A stretch of DNA of 50,108 bases, taken from the NCBI GenBank assembly GCA_947627365.1, contig CANQVT010000014.1:1-50108 (forward strand). The letters are read 5' to 3'. The notes under the pieces were generated by a model. It did no database searches, had not been told where the DNA came from, and saw only the letters and a program-made list of their open reading frames with translations. Positions 15,902 through 24,018 of the stretch are shown piece by piece; position 1 is the stretch's first letter, and each line of letters starts with the position of its first letter. Both the position numbers and the translations under genes were made by a program. This stretch comes from an uncultured Lachnospiraceae bacterium. Its GTDB lineage: Bacteria; Bacillota; Clostridia; Lachnospirales; Lachnospiraceae.

Positions 15902-16100
15902 TATCCAACAATCTCTTACTAATATCCGAGGCGCTGTAAAGTACTCTCGTAACTATTACCCGATCATCTTGTATCAAATAAAAGGCTGAGAAGTTATCTA
16001 GCAGAAGTTGTCTCAATCCTACCGTTTGCTCTGGTCCCGATTCCATAACATGTATACGTTCCGGGCTTACTGCTGACGACGATGTCATTGCACTTGTCAA
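15897..16100 (-). pseudogene. C-terminal remnant of a ParE/RelE-type toxin
   Basis: The last 50 codons read GLRQLLLDNFSAFYLIQDDR then VIVTRVLYSASDISKRLL, the C-terminal beta strands and helix of ParE toxins. The first part of the open frame (about 16 codons) does not resemble ParE, and it overlaps the antitoxin tail on the other strand, so the N-terminal half has been lost at a junction near 16055. No antitoxin for it remains. Confidence 0.55.
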
Positions 16101-16131
16101 GGAATTGCGAAACGAGGACGATAACGGATGA
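16054..16131 (+). pseudogene. C-terminal tail of an antitoxin preceding the PIN remnant
   Basis: The frame reads SGLTADDDVIALVKELRNED and ends DNG-TGA at 16129-16131. The PIN start ATG at 16128 overlaps that stop (ATGA), the normal arrangement of antitoxin then toxin. Only about 25 codons remain; the antitoxin family cannot be assigned. Confidence 0.4.
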
Positions 16132-16483
16132 GGATATTGACTGACACCAATGTACTCATATCTGCAGCATTAGGAGCAGACGGTACCCCGTGGCAGGCAG
16201 GCATACCAGAAGGCCGCTTCATATCCGAATCATGGCATGATATGCCAACAGAATGTAGATGAGATAAAACGGATATTCAACAAGAAATTTCCTCATCGGC
16301 TGGGCTCTCTGGACAAGTTCTTATCGGTTGCACTTCTGACCTTAGAGTTAATTCCTGTTCCAGAAAATGAGTTTACTACAGAAACGCAGATCAGGGATGA
16401 GAAGGACAGGCTCATACTGCGCGCTGCGATTGCCGCCAAAACCGTCTATTATGACTCCTGCAGAATTTCTGCAATTAAAATAA
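16128..16483 (+). pseudogene. Broken PIN-domain (VapC-like) toxin gene
   Basis: Starts MRILTDTNVLISAALGADGT, the first acidic PIN motif. Frame is then lost and resumes at about 16225 with PNHGMICQQNVDEIKRIFNK and FPHRLGSLDKFLSVALLTLE. It continues with IRDEKDRLILRAAIAA, then shifts frame again into the normal end KPSIMTPAEFLQLK and stop at 16481-16483. The segment that should carry the last catalytic Asp (GDKDF region) is deleted. Two frame changes plus a catalytic deletion make it inactive. The parent family is the single-domain PIN toxins, which act as ribonucleases. Confidence 0.75.
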
Positions 16484-16552
16484 AAGAAGCAAGGCATTTC
16501 AGCAATCTGTTTTACTCATTTCCAAAATGCCCTTTCTTCGTGTAGCAGCTTT

Positions 16553-16720
16553 TCAAAATTTTATCATCGGCCGGAGCCTGCGGTCATATGTACAGTACCC
16601 TCCTTCCCTGAAATCTTTGCTTTTGATTACAAAGTAATCAAAGCCAAAATCGTGCTCCAGCGCAGAGGCTGTATCCAATAAATCCCGCTGAACCGGTGAG
16701 TTAAAACAGTTGCCATAATA
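16553..16720 (-). pseudogene. Fragment of an unknown protein, copy 2 of the island-flanking remnant
   Basis: Directly behind, and in the same frame as, the stop codon of the ATP-grasp gene there are 55 further sense codons. They include SPVQRDLLDTASALEHDFGF, DYFVIKSKDFRE and YCTYD. The second half matches copy 1 at 13359-13460. It has no start codon. Either it is the decayed tail of another gene, or the ATP-grasp stop is a recent mutation in a longer protein. Parent family not recognised. Confidence 0.45.
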
Positions 16721-17632
16721 TTACGGCCTTTCTTTATGCTTTTGGGGAAGTACAATATAATTTCCAAGCTTAGCATTCCATTCCTCCGGCTCAAAATCTA
16801 TATGTCCTCCCCATGTATAGAACGTAAATTCCCCAAAATAAATCTTTTTATCTGAAACATACCAGTCAACTCGTATCTGCGGGATTCCTTTCGATAAGCG
16901 CTCACTAAACTCAACCATCCGATCCCATTGCTCTGGCTTCTCCCATTTGATCCCTGAATTATTATAATATGCATGCCAAGCCATAAAATTAAAGTCTTTA
17001 TCATATGTATCATTGGTCCGCACATCCAACGTGGAATGTGCTATTCCTCTGCAGATTGTTCCAAAACCAACAACTCCATCAAAACAAGTAAATTTATATT
17101 CTATTGAATCAGGGTGTCCTAATGATGAAATATATTTTTCAGCAATAATTCTGGGTTTAACCCCCTTATACGCGTATTCTTTCTTACGTGCATAATAATT
17201 TCTAGACATGGACGCTGTTATTCTCTTTCTGGCAGCCCCAATATTAAAAGTTCCCTTGTCTTTACATACAATGCAGCTTCCCGAATCATGAGTACACTTT
17301 AATACAAATTGTTTCGGTAGGGCATTAAAATCAATATCTTCAAAAGAATTCCATACTCCAAGCACTGGAATAACATATTCTTCCCCTATTGTTTGCGAAA
17401 CATACTTTTTCACTTCATACTTATCTGCCAGTAAAAAGTATCTTGGATTATGGTCATATAATTTTAACCATGCAAGTTTTTCAGTGAATAATTTAGGATT
17501 AGAAAGATTTGCTTTTTTCCCCATTCTTGCCCAATACTGGATTCTTATAAATATTTCAGCTGGAAGCCAGTCAAAATGCCCTTTATGAAATAGCCTTGCA
17601 ACCTTCTTTTGTATAGAATTTCTTTCAATCAT
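16721..17632 (-). CDS. TupA-like ATP-grasp protein of polysaccharide biosynthesis
   Basis: 303 residues, matching the TupA-like ATP-grasp family. That family is named after a protein needed for teichuronopeptide synthesis in alkaliphilic Bacillus, and members occur in many capsule clusters. Visible: KLFTEKLAWLKLYDHNP near 47-63 (the family's signature start), LLADKYEVKKYV, the ATP-binding strand LPKQFVLKCTHDSGS, RIIAEKYIS, then IRVDWYVSDKKIYFGEFTFY with acidic metal ligands and the ending HIDFEPEEWN. It is presumed to ligate an amino acid or similar group to a glycan carboxylate, but biochemical data for the family are thin. ATG 17632 follows AAGGAA. Last intact gene of the locus and rather AT-rich. 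Confidence 0.8.
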   Translation of the reverse strand: MIERNSIQKKVARLFHKGHFDWLPAEIFIRIQYWARMGKKANLSNPKLFTEKLAWLKLYDHNPRYFLLADKYEVKKYVSQTIGEEYVIPVLGVWNSFEDIDFNALPKQFVLKCTHDSGSCIVCKDKGTFNIGAARKRITASMSRNYYARKKEYAYKGVKPRIIAEKYISSLGHPDSIEYKFTCFDGVVGFGTICRGIAHSTLDVRTNDTYDKDFNFMAWHAYYNNSGIKWEKPEQWDRMVEFSERLSKGIPQIRVDWYVSDKKIYFGEFTFYTWGGHIDFEPEEWNAKLGNYIVLPQKHKERP

Positions 17633-17649
17633 AATTCTTGTTCCTTCTT

Positions 17650-17717
17650 TTATTCAATGAACAGCGGAAACTCTGCATACCCCAGTCGCGGTTGAACGCC
17701 TGATAAATGGATCTTTC
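17650..17717 (-). pseudogene. Frameshifted C-terminal scrap of a Wzt-type ATPase
   Basis: The minus strand reads ERSIYQAFNRDWG and, after a one-base shift, YAEFPLFIE-stop. The intact exporter ATPase in this locus (20461-21705) ends RPVYQACNRDWGYVELPMSVEQG in two adjoining blocks, so this is a remnant of a second Wzt C-terminal domain. It is only about 23 codons long, wedged between the kinase fusion and the ATP-grasp gene. Confidence 0.6.
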
Positions 17718-17741
17718 CCACTGTCAGAATCTCATCCATGA

Positions 17742-19667
17742 TCACCTTGCATACATCGTCATCGTCTCCAGGTATTTCTCCAGCAGTCCAACATCAAAAG
17801 ATTTGCCGGCGACCGCATATCCAATCATCCCACATCGTTTCCGCGCAATTTCAAGCGCGCTGGTAAGCTCAATCTCGCCGGTTTCCCCCGCGCCGGTTTC
17901 CACCAGTTCCTTCAGCGCGTCAAATATCTCCTTTGTGATCACATACTGGCCGAAAACCGCATAGTAATTCTCGCTTCCGGCTTTTGTTCTCACCCTCAGA
18001 TAATCTTCCGCGTACCCGACATCCGGCTTTTCCTTTATCTCATCGAGCTTCAGCACCGTTTCCCCCGCATCCTCCCACCGTCCGTGCAGGATGCCGTAGT
18101 GAACCACATCCTGCTTCGGCACCGGATGCATAGAGACAACCGGCAGTCCGTAATCCTCATAAATCCGTATCATCTGCGTCATGCAGTTTTCCTGCTTAAA
18201 AGACCGATACACCATGTCTCCCAGCAGGAGCAGCACCGGCTCGTCCCCCGCAAATTTTCTGCACTGATAAACCGCGTGTCCAAAGCCTTTTTGCTCCTTT
18301 TGGATCACATACGTCACTCTCTTCCTGATCTTTCTCAGGAAATCCTCATATTGCTTCTTATCCTCCGGCAGTTTCTGGTAATGTGCGTCGGGCAGCTCTG
18401 TAAAAAACTCATCGTATATCGCCCGTTCCCTCTCGCTGATCACCAGACAAACCTCATCGATCCCCGCTTCCTCCAACTGCTCCAGCAAAATCAGGAGTAC
18501 TGGCTTCAGTGCGCCGTCGCGGTCCAGCACCGGAAAGAACGCCTTTTTCAAGTTCTTTGTAGCCGGAAAAAGCCTCGTGCCAAATCCCGCCACCGGAATG
18601 ACTGCTTTTTTTATCTTCTGCTGGGGCCGCAGCGTAAACGCGACACCTGTCAGATCCCACTTTTCTTTTAAATACCGGATCAATCCCCGCTGACTCTCTT
18701 TGTCCCGCGCGAGAAACTGAACGCTCCCGTCCCCCTGCGAACCAACTCCTTTTGCACCGTACACATATTCGCTGATCCCGGCATCCGCCAAAATAGTATG
18801 TAGCATCGGGGCTTCAAGCTCTGACCAACAGGCCTGGGCCACCTTCTCGTCAAAATTCTTCTGATACCGCACCATCAATCTGCCAAGGCTCTCGGCGTCC
18901 CCGGACTCCAGATAGCCGACCGCCTCCTCCACAAAAGCCTGATTATCCGCCCCCAGCGCCTGATGAACCTTTTCCGCCTGCTCTCCGTCCGCGAACGGAT
19001 AACATTTATTTAAATCCGCAAGAATCTTCACCGTATTTTTCCCGGCATTCAGATCCGCCACCACCCAATACCATTCTCCGCGAAGCCGGATCGGCCGAAC
19101 CCGGATATCGTTTCCATCAAATGTCATGCGGACAGGCTTCACTCCAAAAGCGCACGCCTGATCCAGCCTTCCGCAACGGGAAGGGGTCCTCTGCTCTCCC
19201 ATATAGGCAATGTTCATTTCGCCAGCCGTATTTAGGTGCAACTGATAAAGCCTGTTAAACGCCCGCGCCACAAGGACGCAGATCGACGCGCTGCTGGAGA
19301 GACCGCTCTTGATCGGCAGATCCATCCCGGTTACCACCACATGCAGGCCTCCCACATGATAGTGCTCATTTATATAGGACGCAACGCCTGCCACATAGGA
19401 AAAAAAATCGCCCGCAGAAGCCGTTTTCCGCAGGGCATCTGTGTCCATCTTACACTCGAATCGCTCCCGGATCACATGTTCCAGATCACATTCCACCATA
19501 AACGTCTCCGCCTTTTCGACCGTGGCATAAATCCCCTGCTTAATCCCGGTGACGATGGCGCATCCTGGTACGATCGCGGCATTCATCATTCTGTTTGTGC
19601 CTGCCCAGTCGCTGTGTTCTCCGATTACACACAATCTTCCGGGTACAAATAAATCCAATTTTTCCAT
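17742..19667 (-). CDS. Bifunctional GHMP sugar kinase - sugar-1-phosphate nucleotidyltransferase fusion
   Basis: 641 residues from ATG 19667, preferred because GAGG lies six bases upstream (an ATG four codons earlier is possible). Residues about 5-346 form a galactokinase-like GHMP kinase: VPGRLCVIGEHSDWAG, the phosphate loop LPIKSGLSSSASICV, and YGAKGVGSQGDGS as motif 3. Residues about 355-641 form a GalU-like nucleotidyltransferase: KKAVIPVAGFGTRLFPATK, FFPVLDRDGALKPV, LLLLGDMVYRS with metal-binding Asp, and TGEIELTSALE. Together these would phosphorylate a free sugar at C1 and convert it to an NDP-sugar, probably UDP-linked. The order is the reverse of the fucose enzyme FKP, whose kinase is C-terminal. 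The sugar is unknown; galactose-like or a uronic acid are guesses. It lies between the GT2 and ATP-grasp genes. Confidence 0.88.
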   Translation of the reverse strand: MEKLDLFVPGRLCVIGEHSDWAGTNRMMNAAIVPGCAIVTGIKQGIYATVEKAETFMVECDLEHVIRERFECKMDTDALRKTASAGDFFSYVAGVASYINEHYHVGGLHVVVTGMDLPIKSGLSSSASICVLVARAFNRLYQLHLNTAGEMNIAYMGEQRTPSRCGRLDQACAFGVKPVRMTFDGNDIRVRPIRLRGEWYWVVADLNAGKNTVKILADLNKCYPFADGEQAEKVHQALGADNQAFVEEAVGYLESGDAESLGRLMVRYQKNFDEKVAQACWSELEAPMLHTILADAGISEYVYGAKGVGSQGDGSVQFLARDKESQRGLIRYLKEKWDLTGVAFTLRPQQKIKKAVIPVAGFGTRLFPATKNLKKAFFPVLDRDGALKPVLLILLEQLEEAGIDEVCLVISERERAIYDEFFTELPDAHYQKLPEDKKQYEDFLRKIRKRVTYVIQKEQKGFGHAVYQCRKFAGDEPVLLLLGDMVYRSFKQENCMTQMIRIYEDYGLPVVSMHPVPKQDVVHYGILHGRWEDAGETVLKLDEIKEKPDVGYAEDYLRVRTKAGSENYYAVFGQYVITKEIFDALKELVETGAGETGEIELTSALEIARKRCGMIGYAVAGKSFDVGLLEKYLETMTMYAR

Positions 19668-19755
19668 CTTTTTCCTCATTGATCATAATGTTTATGTATG
19701 TTTTTTAATATTTTGCAGTTTTTCTTATAAAAAATCCAGCCAGAACAAATATGTT

Positions 19756-20445
19756 TCAGCGGTATTTCCAGATCACGTAGAACGCCCGCAACCCGTCTTT
19801 AAAGCCGATCTTCTTCCCCTGCTTATTTGTTCTCGGATAGTACGAAATCGGCACTTCCAGAATCCTGATTCCCTTTTTTGTTATCTTGGCAGTGATCTCC
19901 GGTTCAAAGCCAAACCGGTTCTCCTCAATATCAATCGATTGGATGATCTCCCTTTTAAATGCTTTGTAACAGGTCTCCATATCCGTGAGCTTCTGATGCG
20001 TAAAAACGTTTGAGAACACAGTGAGAACCCAGTTCGCCATCCTATTTATCCGGTGGCCCTTCCTCTTTTGATTGAGAAATCTTGAACCGTAAACTACCTT
20101 CGCCTTTCCCTCGAAAATCGGATTTACAATCCGCGGATACTCCAGCGGATCATACTCCAAGTCCGCGTCCTGGATAATCACAGCGTCTCCTGTGGCTACC
20201 CGGATCCCCGTCCTTAAAGCGCCGCCTTTTCCTCTGTTCCTATTGTGATAGATCAGTCTGCTCACGAGAGGTTTCACTTCCCTTTCCAGCACTTCTCTGG
20301 TGCTGTCCGTGGAACAGTCGTCCACAATGATGATCTCTTTTTTCTCGATCGGAGACTCTAAAACCCGCTTAACGATCGGAACGATACTCTTTTCCTCGTT
20401 ATAACACGGGATCACAACGGATAAGACTCTCGATTCCTTCTGCAT
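19756..20445 (-). CDS. Family 2 glycosyltransferase, polyprenyl-phosphate glycosyltransferase type
   Basis: 229 residues of a single GT-A domain like dolichol-phosphate mannosyltransferase, without membrane segments. Seen: SVVIPCYNEEKSI (8-20), IIIVDDCSTDST, NRGKGGALRTGI, the D-x-D-type QDADLEYDP near 94-102, DMETCYKAFKRE, and the RFGFEPEITAKI block typical of the DPM1/GtrB branch. Such enzymes put a sugar on undecaprenyl phosphate from an NDP-sugar, giving a donor for membrane (GT-C) transferases. That fits the two polytopic GT-C-like proteins in this locus. It starts 15 bp after the wzt stop, so it is co-transcribed with the exporter. Confidence 0.87.
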   Translation of the reverse strand: MQKESRVLSVVIPCYNEEKSIVPIVKRVLESPIEKKEIIIVDDCSTDSTREVLEREVKPLVSRLIYHNRNRGKGGALRTGIRVATGDAVIIQDADLEYDPLEYPRIVNPIFEGKAKVVYGSRFLNQKRKGHRINRMANWVLTVFSNVFTHQKLTDMETCYKAFKREIIQSIDIEENRFGFEPEITAKITKKGIRILEVPISYYPRTNKQGKKIGFKDGLRAFYVIWKYR

Positions 20446-20460
20446 AGCCTCTGCACCTGC

Positions 20461-21705
20461 CTATCCCTGTTCTACCGACATCGGAAGCTCCACATAACCC
20501 CAGTCACGGTTGCAGGCCTGATAAACCGGACGGTTCTTGGGCAACGCAACCTCAAAGGCCGCTGCATTCCTGAACGCGTCCTGCTTGACCATCCGGCCAT
20601 TGTCGTCCATTTCCACCAGAAGCAGCTCCAGCCTGTATTTTCCGGGAAGCAGCCGGGATATATCCATGCAAATTTGCACCTCATTCTCTCCCTCCCTTGT
20701 GTCTGCAATCCTGGCAAAGCCAATCGCCACCGCCGATCCGTCCGCCGACCACACACCCGAGCGCAGGCAAAGCCCTTCCAGAGTCCGCTGAACGCGGAAA
20801 CATAGCCGGAAGCGCAGTACTTCTCCCATCTCAAATACGGTACGTCCGAAAAGGTCAATGTACGTCATGTGCGCCATATTTTGTGTCTTATGAAAAGCTC
20901 TCCTCTGATGTTCCAGATCACGCGCCGAATCCATCGAAAGACCGACCGCCAGATAACGCTGTACCGCAGATTCCACATCTCCGTCAAATTGAAGCTTTCC
21001 TTGATCCAGCACAAGGCAGCGGCTGCATAGACTCCGAATCGTATTCATATTGTGGCTCACAAAAAGGATCGTCCTTCCGGATTCGGAGATCTCTCTGATC
21101 TTCTGGATACATTTATTCTGAAACGCAGCATCCCCCACTGACAGAACCTCATCCATAATCACGACCTCCGCGTCCAGATACGCGGCCACGGCAAATCCCA
21201 GCTTCAGATACATGCCGGAGGAATAACGCTTCACCGGAGTGTCAATAAACATTCTGCATTCGGAGAATTCTATGATATCCTCCAGCTTCCGCTCGATCTC
21301 CCGCATGCTCATCCCCAGAATCGCGCCGTTCAGATAAATATTCTCCCGCCCGGTCAGCTCCGGGTGAAACCCGGTGCCAATCTCAATCATGGATGCCACA
21401 TGCCCGTTCAGGAGAATCCGCCCCGCGCTGGGCCGCGTGATCTTCGTGATAAGCTTGAGCAGCGTCGACTTACCCGCCCCGTTGAGCCCGATGATCCCCA
21501 GAGTCTCCCCGGTCTCCACCTCAAAGGAAATGTCCGACAGCGCCATCAGCATGCCTTTCTCATTCATTCTGCCCTCATACAACTCCGGCAGCGTCTGTCC
21601 GTCCTGCAATATGCCATCCGCCCTGTCCCGGCGTATCTTCTGCCCAATCACTCCGAGTCGGTATTCTTTTGAGACATGCTCTACTTTAATCATCGGGTTT
21701 CCCAT
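20461..21705 (-). CDS. wzt: Polysaccharide ABC exporter ATPase with C-terminal glycan-binding domain (Wzt type)
   Basis: 414 residues. The ATPase part (about 1-250) has Walker A GLNGAGKST at 73-81, signature YSSGM at 161-165, Walker B VVIMDE at 181-186 and the switch His in SHNMNTIRSL. An insert of about 28 residues near 22-50 precedes the Walker A strand, as in other O-antigen and teichoic-acid exporters (Wzt/TagH). Residues about 280-414 form a beta-sandwich like the Wzt C-terminal domain, which in Gram-negative systems recognises the capped chain end before export. The terminal motif YQACNRDWGYVELP recurs as a scrap at 17650-17717. AGGAG precedes ATG 21705. Partner of the permease just upstream. 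Confidence 0.93.
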   Translation of the reverse strand: MGNPMIKVEHVSKEYRLGVIGQKIRRDRADGILQDGQTLPELYEGRMNEKGMLMALSDISFEVETGETLGIIGLNGAGKSTLLKLITKITRPSAGRILLNGHVASMIEIGTGFHPELTGRENIYLNGAILGMSMREIERKLEDIIEFSECRMFIDTPVKRYSSGMYLKLGFAVAAYLDAEVVIMDEVLSVGDAAFQNKCIQKIREISESGRTILFVSHNMNTIRSLCSRCLVLDQGKLQFDGDVESAVQRYLAVGLSMDSARDLEHQRRAFHKTQNMAHMTYIDLFGRTVFEMGEVLRFRLCFRVQRTLEGLCLRSGVWSADGSAVAIGFARIADTREGENEVQICMDISRLLPGKYRLELLLVEMDDNGRMVKQDAFRNAAAFEVALPKNRPVYQACNRDWGYVELPMSVEQG

Positions 21706-21743
21706 ACAGCTCTCCTATCCCATCGCACAACCGTGCGCCGCGT

Positions 21744-22619
21744 TCAAATTACATCCACAAAATTCTTTTCCGCCCGGTTAAACAGAAGGACTCCCGCCAG
21801 AAAAAGGAGCAGCGTGGCCGCCCAGCTCCACAGAGCGGGAACTATGTGAAAATATCCGCCGCCAAAACAAAGGCAGCGCGCGGTCGTCATGACCGGAGCC
21901 ACCGGGTTCAGCATATACAGCCCGATCCATTTCTCCGGCACAAGCCGCAGGCCATACACCACCGGCGTCATATAGAGCCACAGTTGCAGACAAAAGTCCA
22001 CCATAAACCCCACATCCCGATATTTCACCGTCAGCACGGAAATGATGAGCCCCACTCCCAGGCTCAGCAACATCAACTGCAAAATCAGCAACGGGAGCAA
22101 AAGCACTGTCCATGTGATTCGCACCGACACACGACCGCAAACGACGCCGCCCACAAGAAAACAGGCAAAAAGCGACAGCCGTACCGCCATCGTCATCTGA
22201 TTGGAGAACGCAGACGCCACCGGCGACGCCAGTCTTGGATAGTACACCTTTCCCATAATCCGGACATTGGCAGTCAGCGTTTTCGACACATCCTTTACCG
22301 TGTTCGCGAAATATCCCCAGAGGATATTGCCAATCATATAAAACAAGAAAGCCGGAACCGCGATATTCTCAGATGCCACGCTGTCCATGGTGGGGAACTT
22401 CGCCATATTTCCAAACACAACCGTAAATACCACCGTAGTCAACAGCGGATTCAAAAACATCCATAAGGGGCCCAAGAACGTCTGCCGATACCTTGATGTG
22501 AAATCCCGTCTGGCAAACAGATAGACAAGCCCGCGGTACTGCCAGAGGCTTCGGAATCCCAGTTCAAGTTTTCCTTTTCTTGATTCTATACAATACATCC
22601 ATTTGTCATTTCCGTTCAT
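21744..22619 (-). CDS. wzm: Polysaccharide ABC exporter permease (Wzm type)
   Basis: 291 residues with six predicted membrane segments and the ABC-2 architecture. The amphipathic N-terminus precedes YLFARRDFTSRYRQTFLGPLW, the conserved entry of Wzm/TagG permeases. WLYMTPVVYGLRLVPEKW and LYMLNPVAPVMTTAR near the C-terminus match the periplasmic-gate region of the family. It forms the channel that moves undecaprenyl-linked glycan across the membrane, driven by the neighbouring ATPase. It starts 55 bp after the GT-C-like gene with AAAGG before ATG 22619. Confidence 0.92.
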   Translation of the reverse strand: MNGNDKWMYCIESRKGKLELGFRSLWQYRGLVYLFARRDFTSRYRQTFLGPLWMFLNPLLTTVVFTVVFGNMAKFPTMDSVASENIAVPAFLFYMIGNILWGYFANTVKDVSKTLTANVRIMGKVYYPRLASPVASAFSNQMTMAVRLSLFACFLVGGVVCGRVSVRITWTVLLLPLLILQLMLLSLGVGLIISVLTVKYRDVGFMVDFCLQLWLYMTPVVYGLRLVPEKWIGLYMLNPVAPVMTTARCLCFGGGYFHIVPALWSWAATLLLFLAGVLLFNRAEKNFVDVI

Positions 22620-22674
22620 TTTTGTAACCTTTTTTCTTTATAAACATTATCTTACGAATTTATCCCCAAACAAA

Positions 22675-24015
22675 TCACTCCAAAACATCCACACCTTGCG
22701 ATTGCTCCATTTTGTACTTCTGTATTGCGCCGGTCAGATCGTTTAAAAGCAACGCTAACCCAAAAAAAGCAAACGGCAGCACATAAACCATGCAACGGTT
22801 ATAATCACCGTAAGTCCCTAAAAATACCGAAATAACAATTGCAGACAAAATGCCAACCGTTCCCAAATAATACCAAGGGCATTCTCCACTCTTCACCCAT
22901 TTTTTTACCAGAAGAAAAAGCACAACCAGATTAATCAAATAAATATGTCCGATACAAAGTACAAAAATAAGGAGATTCTGTAACTGCAGCACAAACTTAT
23001 CGATCGCATTTTCATCAGATGTTGTCGGCTCATCCATTTTAAGCCGCAGATTGACATTGTCTGTAAAACGGCTGAGCATATAACGTACATACCGTCCCAA
23101 ATCAGACTTAATACAATAAGAATTAAATTCTTCCAGTCTGGAATTATACTCTTTCGAAGTACTGCCAAACATTTTCATGACGGGCTTGAGAACTTTGTAG
23201 TCCATTTCCTTGTCATTTTTCGTATAGATTTTTTCTATTTCGCCTACCAATCCCTGGTCTGGATAATTCTTATAAACACCGCTTTGCAAACAGGAGGCTA
23301 ACGTATGGCACGGTCCCCTTTTATCAATACTGAATGTACCTGAATGAGCATAGACCTGCCCAGCGTGAATCAGCAAAAACATAGCAATCAATAAATTGAT
23401 CCCCATCAATCTGTATATTGTTCTACGTTTTTCCTTCTGGAGAAAAAACTGTAAGACAAGCAGCACAAATACCGCAGGTACATAGATAAACAGCGCAGAT
23501 TTTACACAGACTGCCAGAAAAACCAGCAGCAACATCCACCTTCCGTTTTTCCACGTACTGTTTTGAATATAGCGAACCGTGAAATAGAGTAGAAAAACAC
23601 TTAAGGAAAGGGCAAGGGATTCCGAGAGGATAAAGGTATCAAAACCCATTACTCCTGGATAACATCCATAAAATACGGCTGCAATACATGCAATCAGTCG
23701 GTTCCTAGTCGCAATTTTTACCGCTTTATAAAAAAAGACTACTGCTATTAAAGATACCAGTATCTGGCACCAGACCATCCCTGTCAAATAAGCATCATTA
23801 AACAATAATTTATTCAAATGTACAATTGCTGGATAAAGTGGCATCCTATTCCCTTCTCGAAATCCTCCCCAACCAGTTATGTACGACTTGCTATCCGCCT
23901 TAATCCGCGCAAATTCCAAATTTTTGTAATTAATATAACGAAACAATAAAACTAAAAGCGCACTAATCAATTCAGGCAGATACACCACTTTTCTCTGTCT
24001 TTTATATTTCTCCAT
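22675..24015 (-). CDS. Polytopic membrane protein, GT-C (family 39-like) glycosyltransferase candidate, copy A
   Basis: 446 residues with about ten membrane segments. The first extracellular loop has KADSKSYITGWGGFREGNRMPLYP (in two parts), i.e. an acidic residue followed by R-x-PLYP as in GT-C enzymes that use polyprenyl-phosphate sugars. A second loop contains GTFSIDKRGPCHTLASCLQS and GVYKNYPDQGL. It is a paralog of the protein at 25624-27006, sharing both loops, the GECPWYYLGT helix start and the VYVLPFAFFGLALLL end. It probably adds a sugar, or modifies the chain, on the outer face. It starts three bases after the flavoprotein stop. Acceptor unknown; a family assignment needs a profile search. 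Confidence 0.65.
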   Translation of the reverse strand: MEKYKRQRKVVYLPELISALLVLLFRYINYKNLEFARIKADSKSYITGWGGFREGNRMPLYPAIVHLNKLLFNDAYLTGMVWCQILVSLIAVVFFYKAVKIATRNRLIACIAAVFYGCYPGVMGFDTFILSESLALSLSVFLLYFTVRYIQNSTWKNGRWMLLLVFLAVCVKSALFIYVPAVFVLLVLQFFLQKEKRRTIYRLMGINLLIAMFLLIHAGQVYAHSGTFSIDKRGPCHTLASCLQSGVYKNYPDQGLVGEIEKIYTKNDKEMDYKVLKPVMKMFGSTSKEYNSRLEEFNSYCIKSDLGRYVRYMLSRFTDNVNLRLKMDEPTTSDENAIDKFVLQLQNLLIFVLCIGHIYLINLVVLFLLVKKWVKSGECPWYYLGTVGILSAIVISVFLGTYGDYNRCMVYVLPFAFFGLALLLNDLTGAIQKYKMEQSQGVDVLE

Positions 24016-24018
24016 GCA

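Noticed and set aside
13202..16720. Integrative element inserted at tRNA-Thr
   Set aside because: No integrase and no repeated tRNA 3' end were found; the island looks like accumulated remnants instead.
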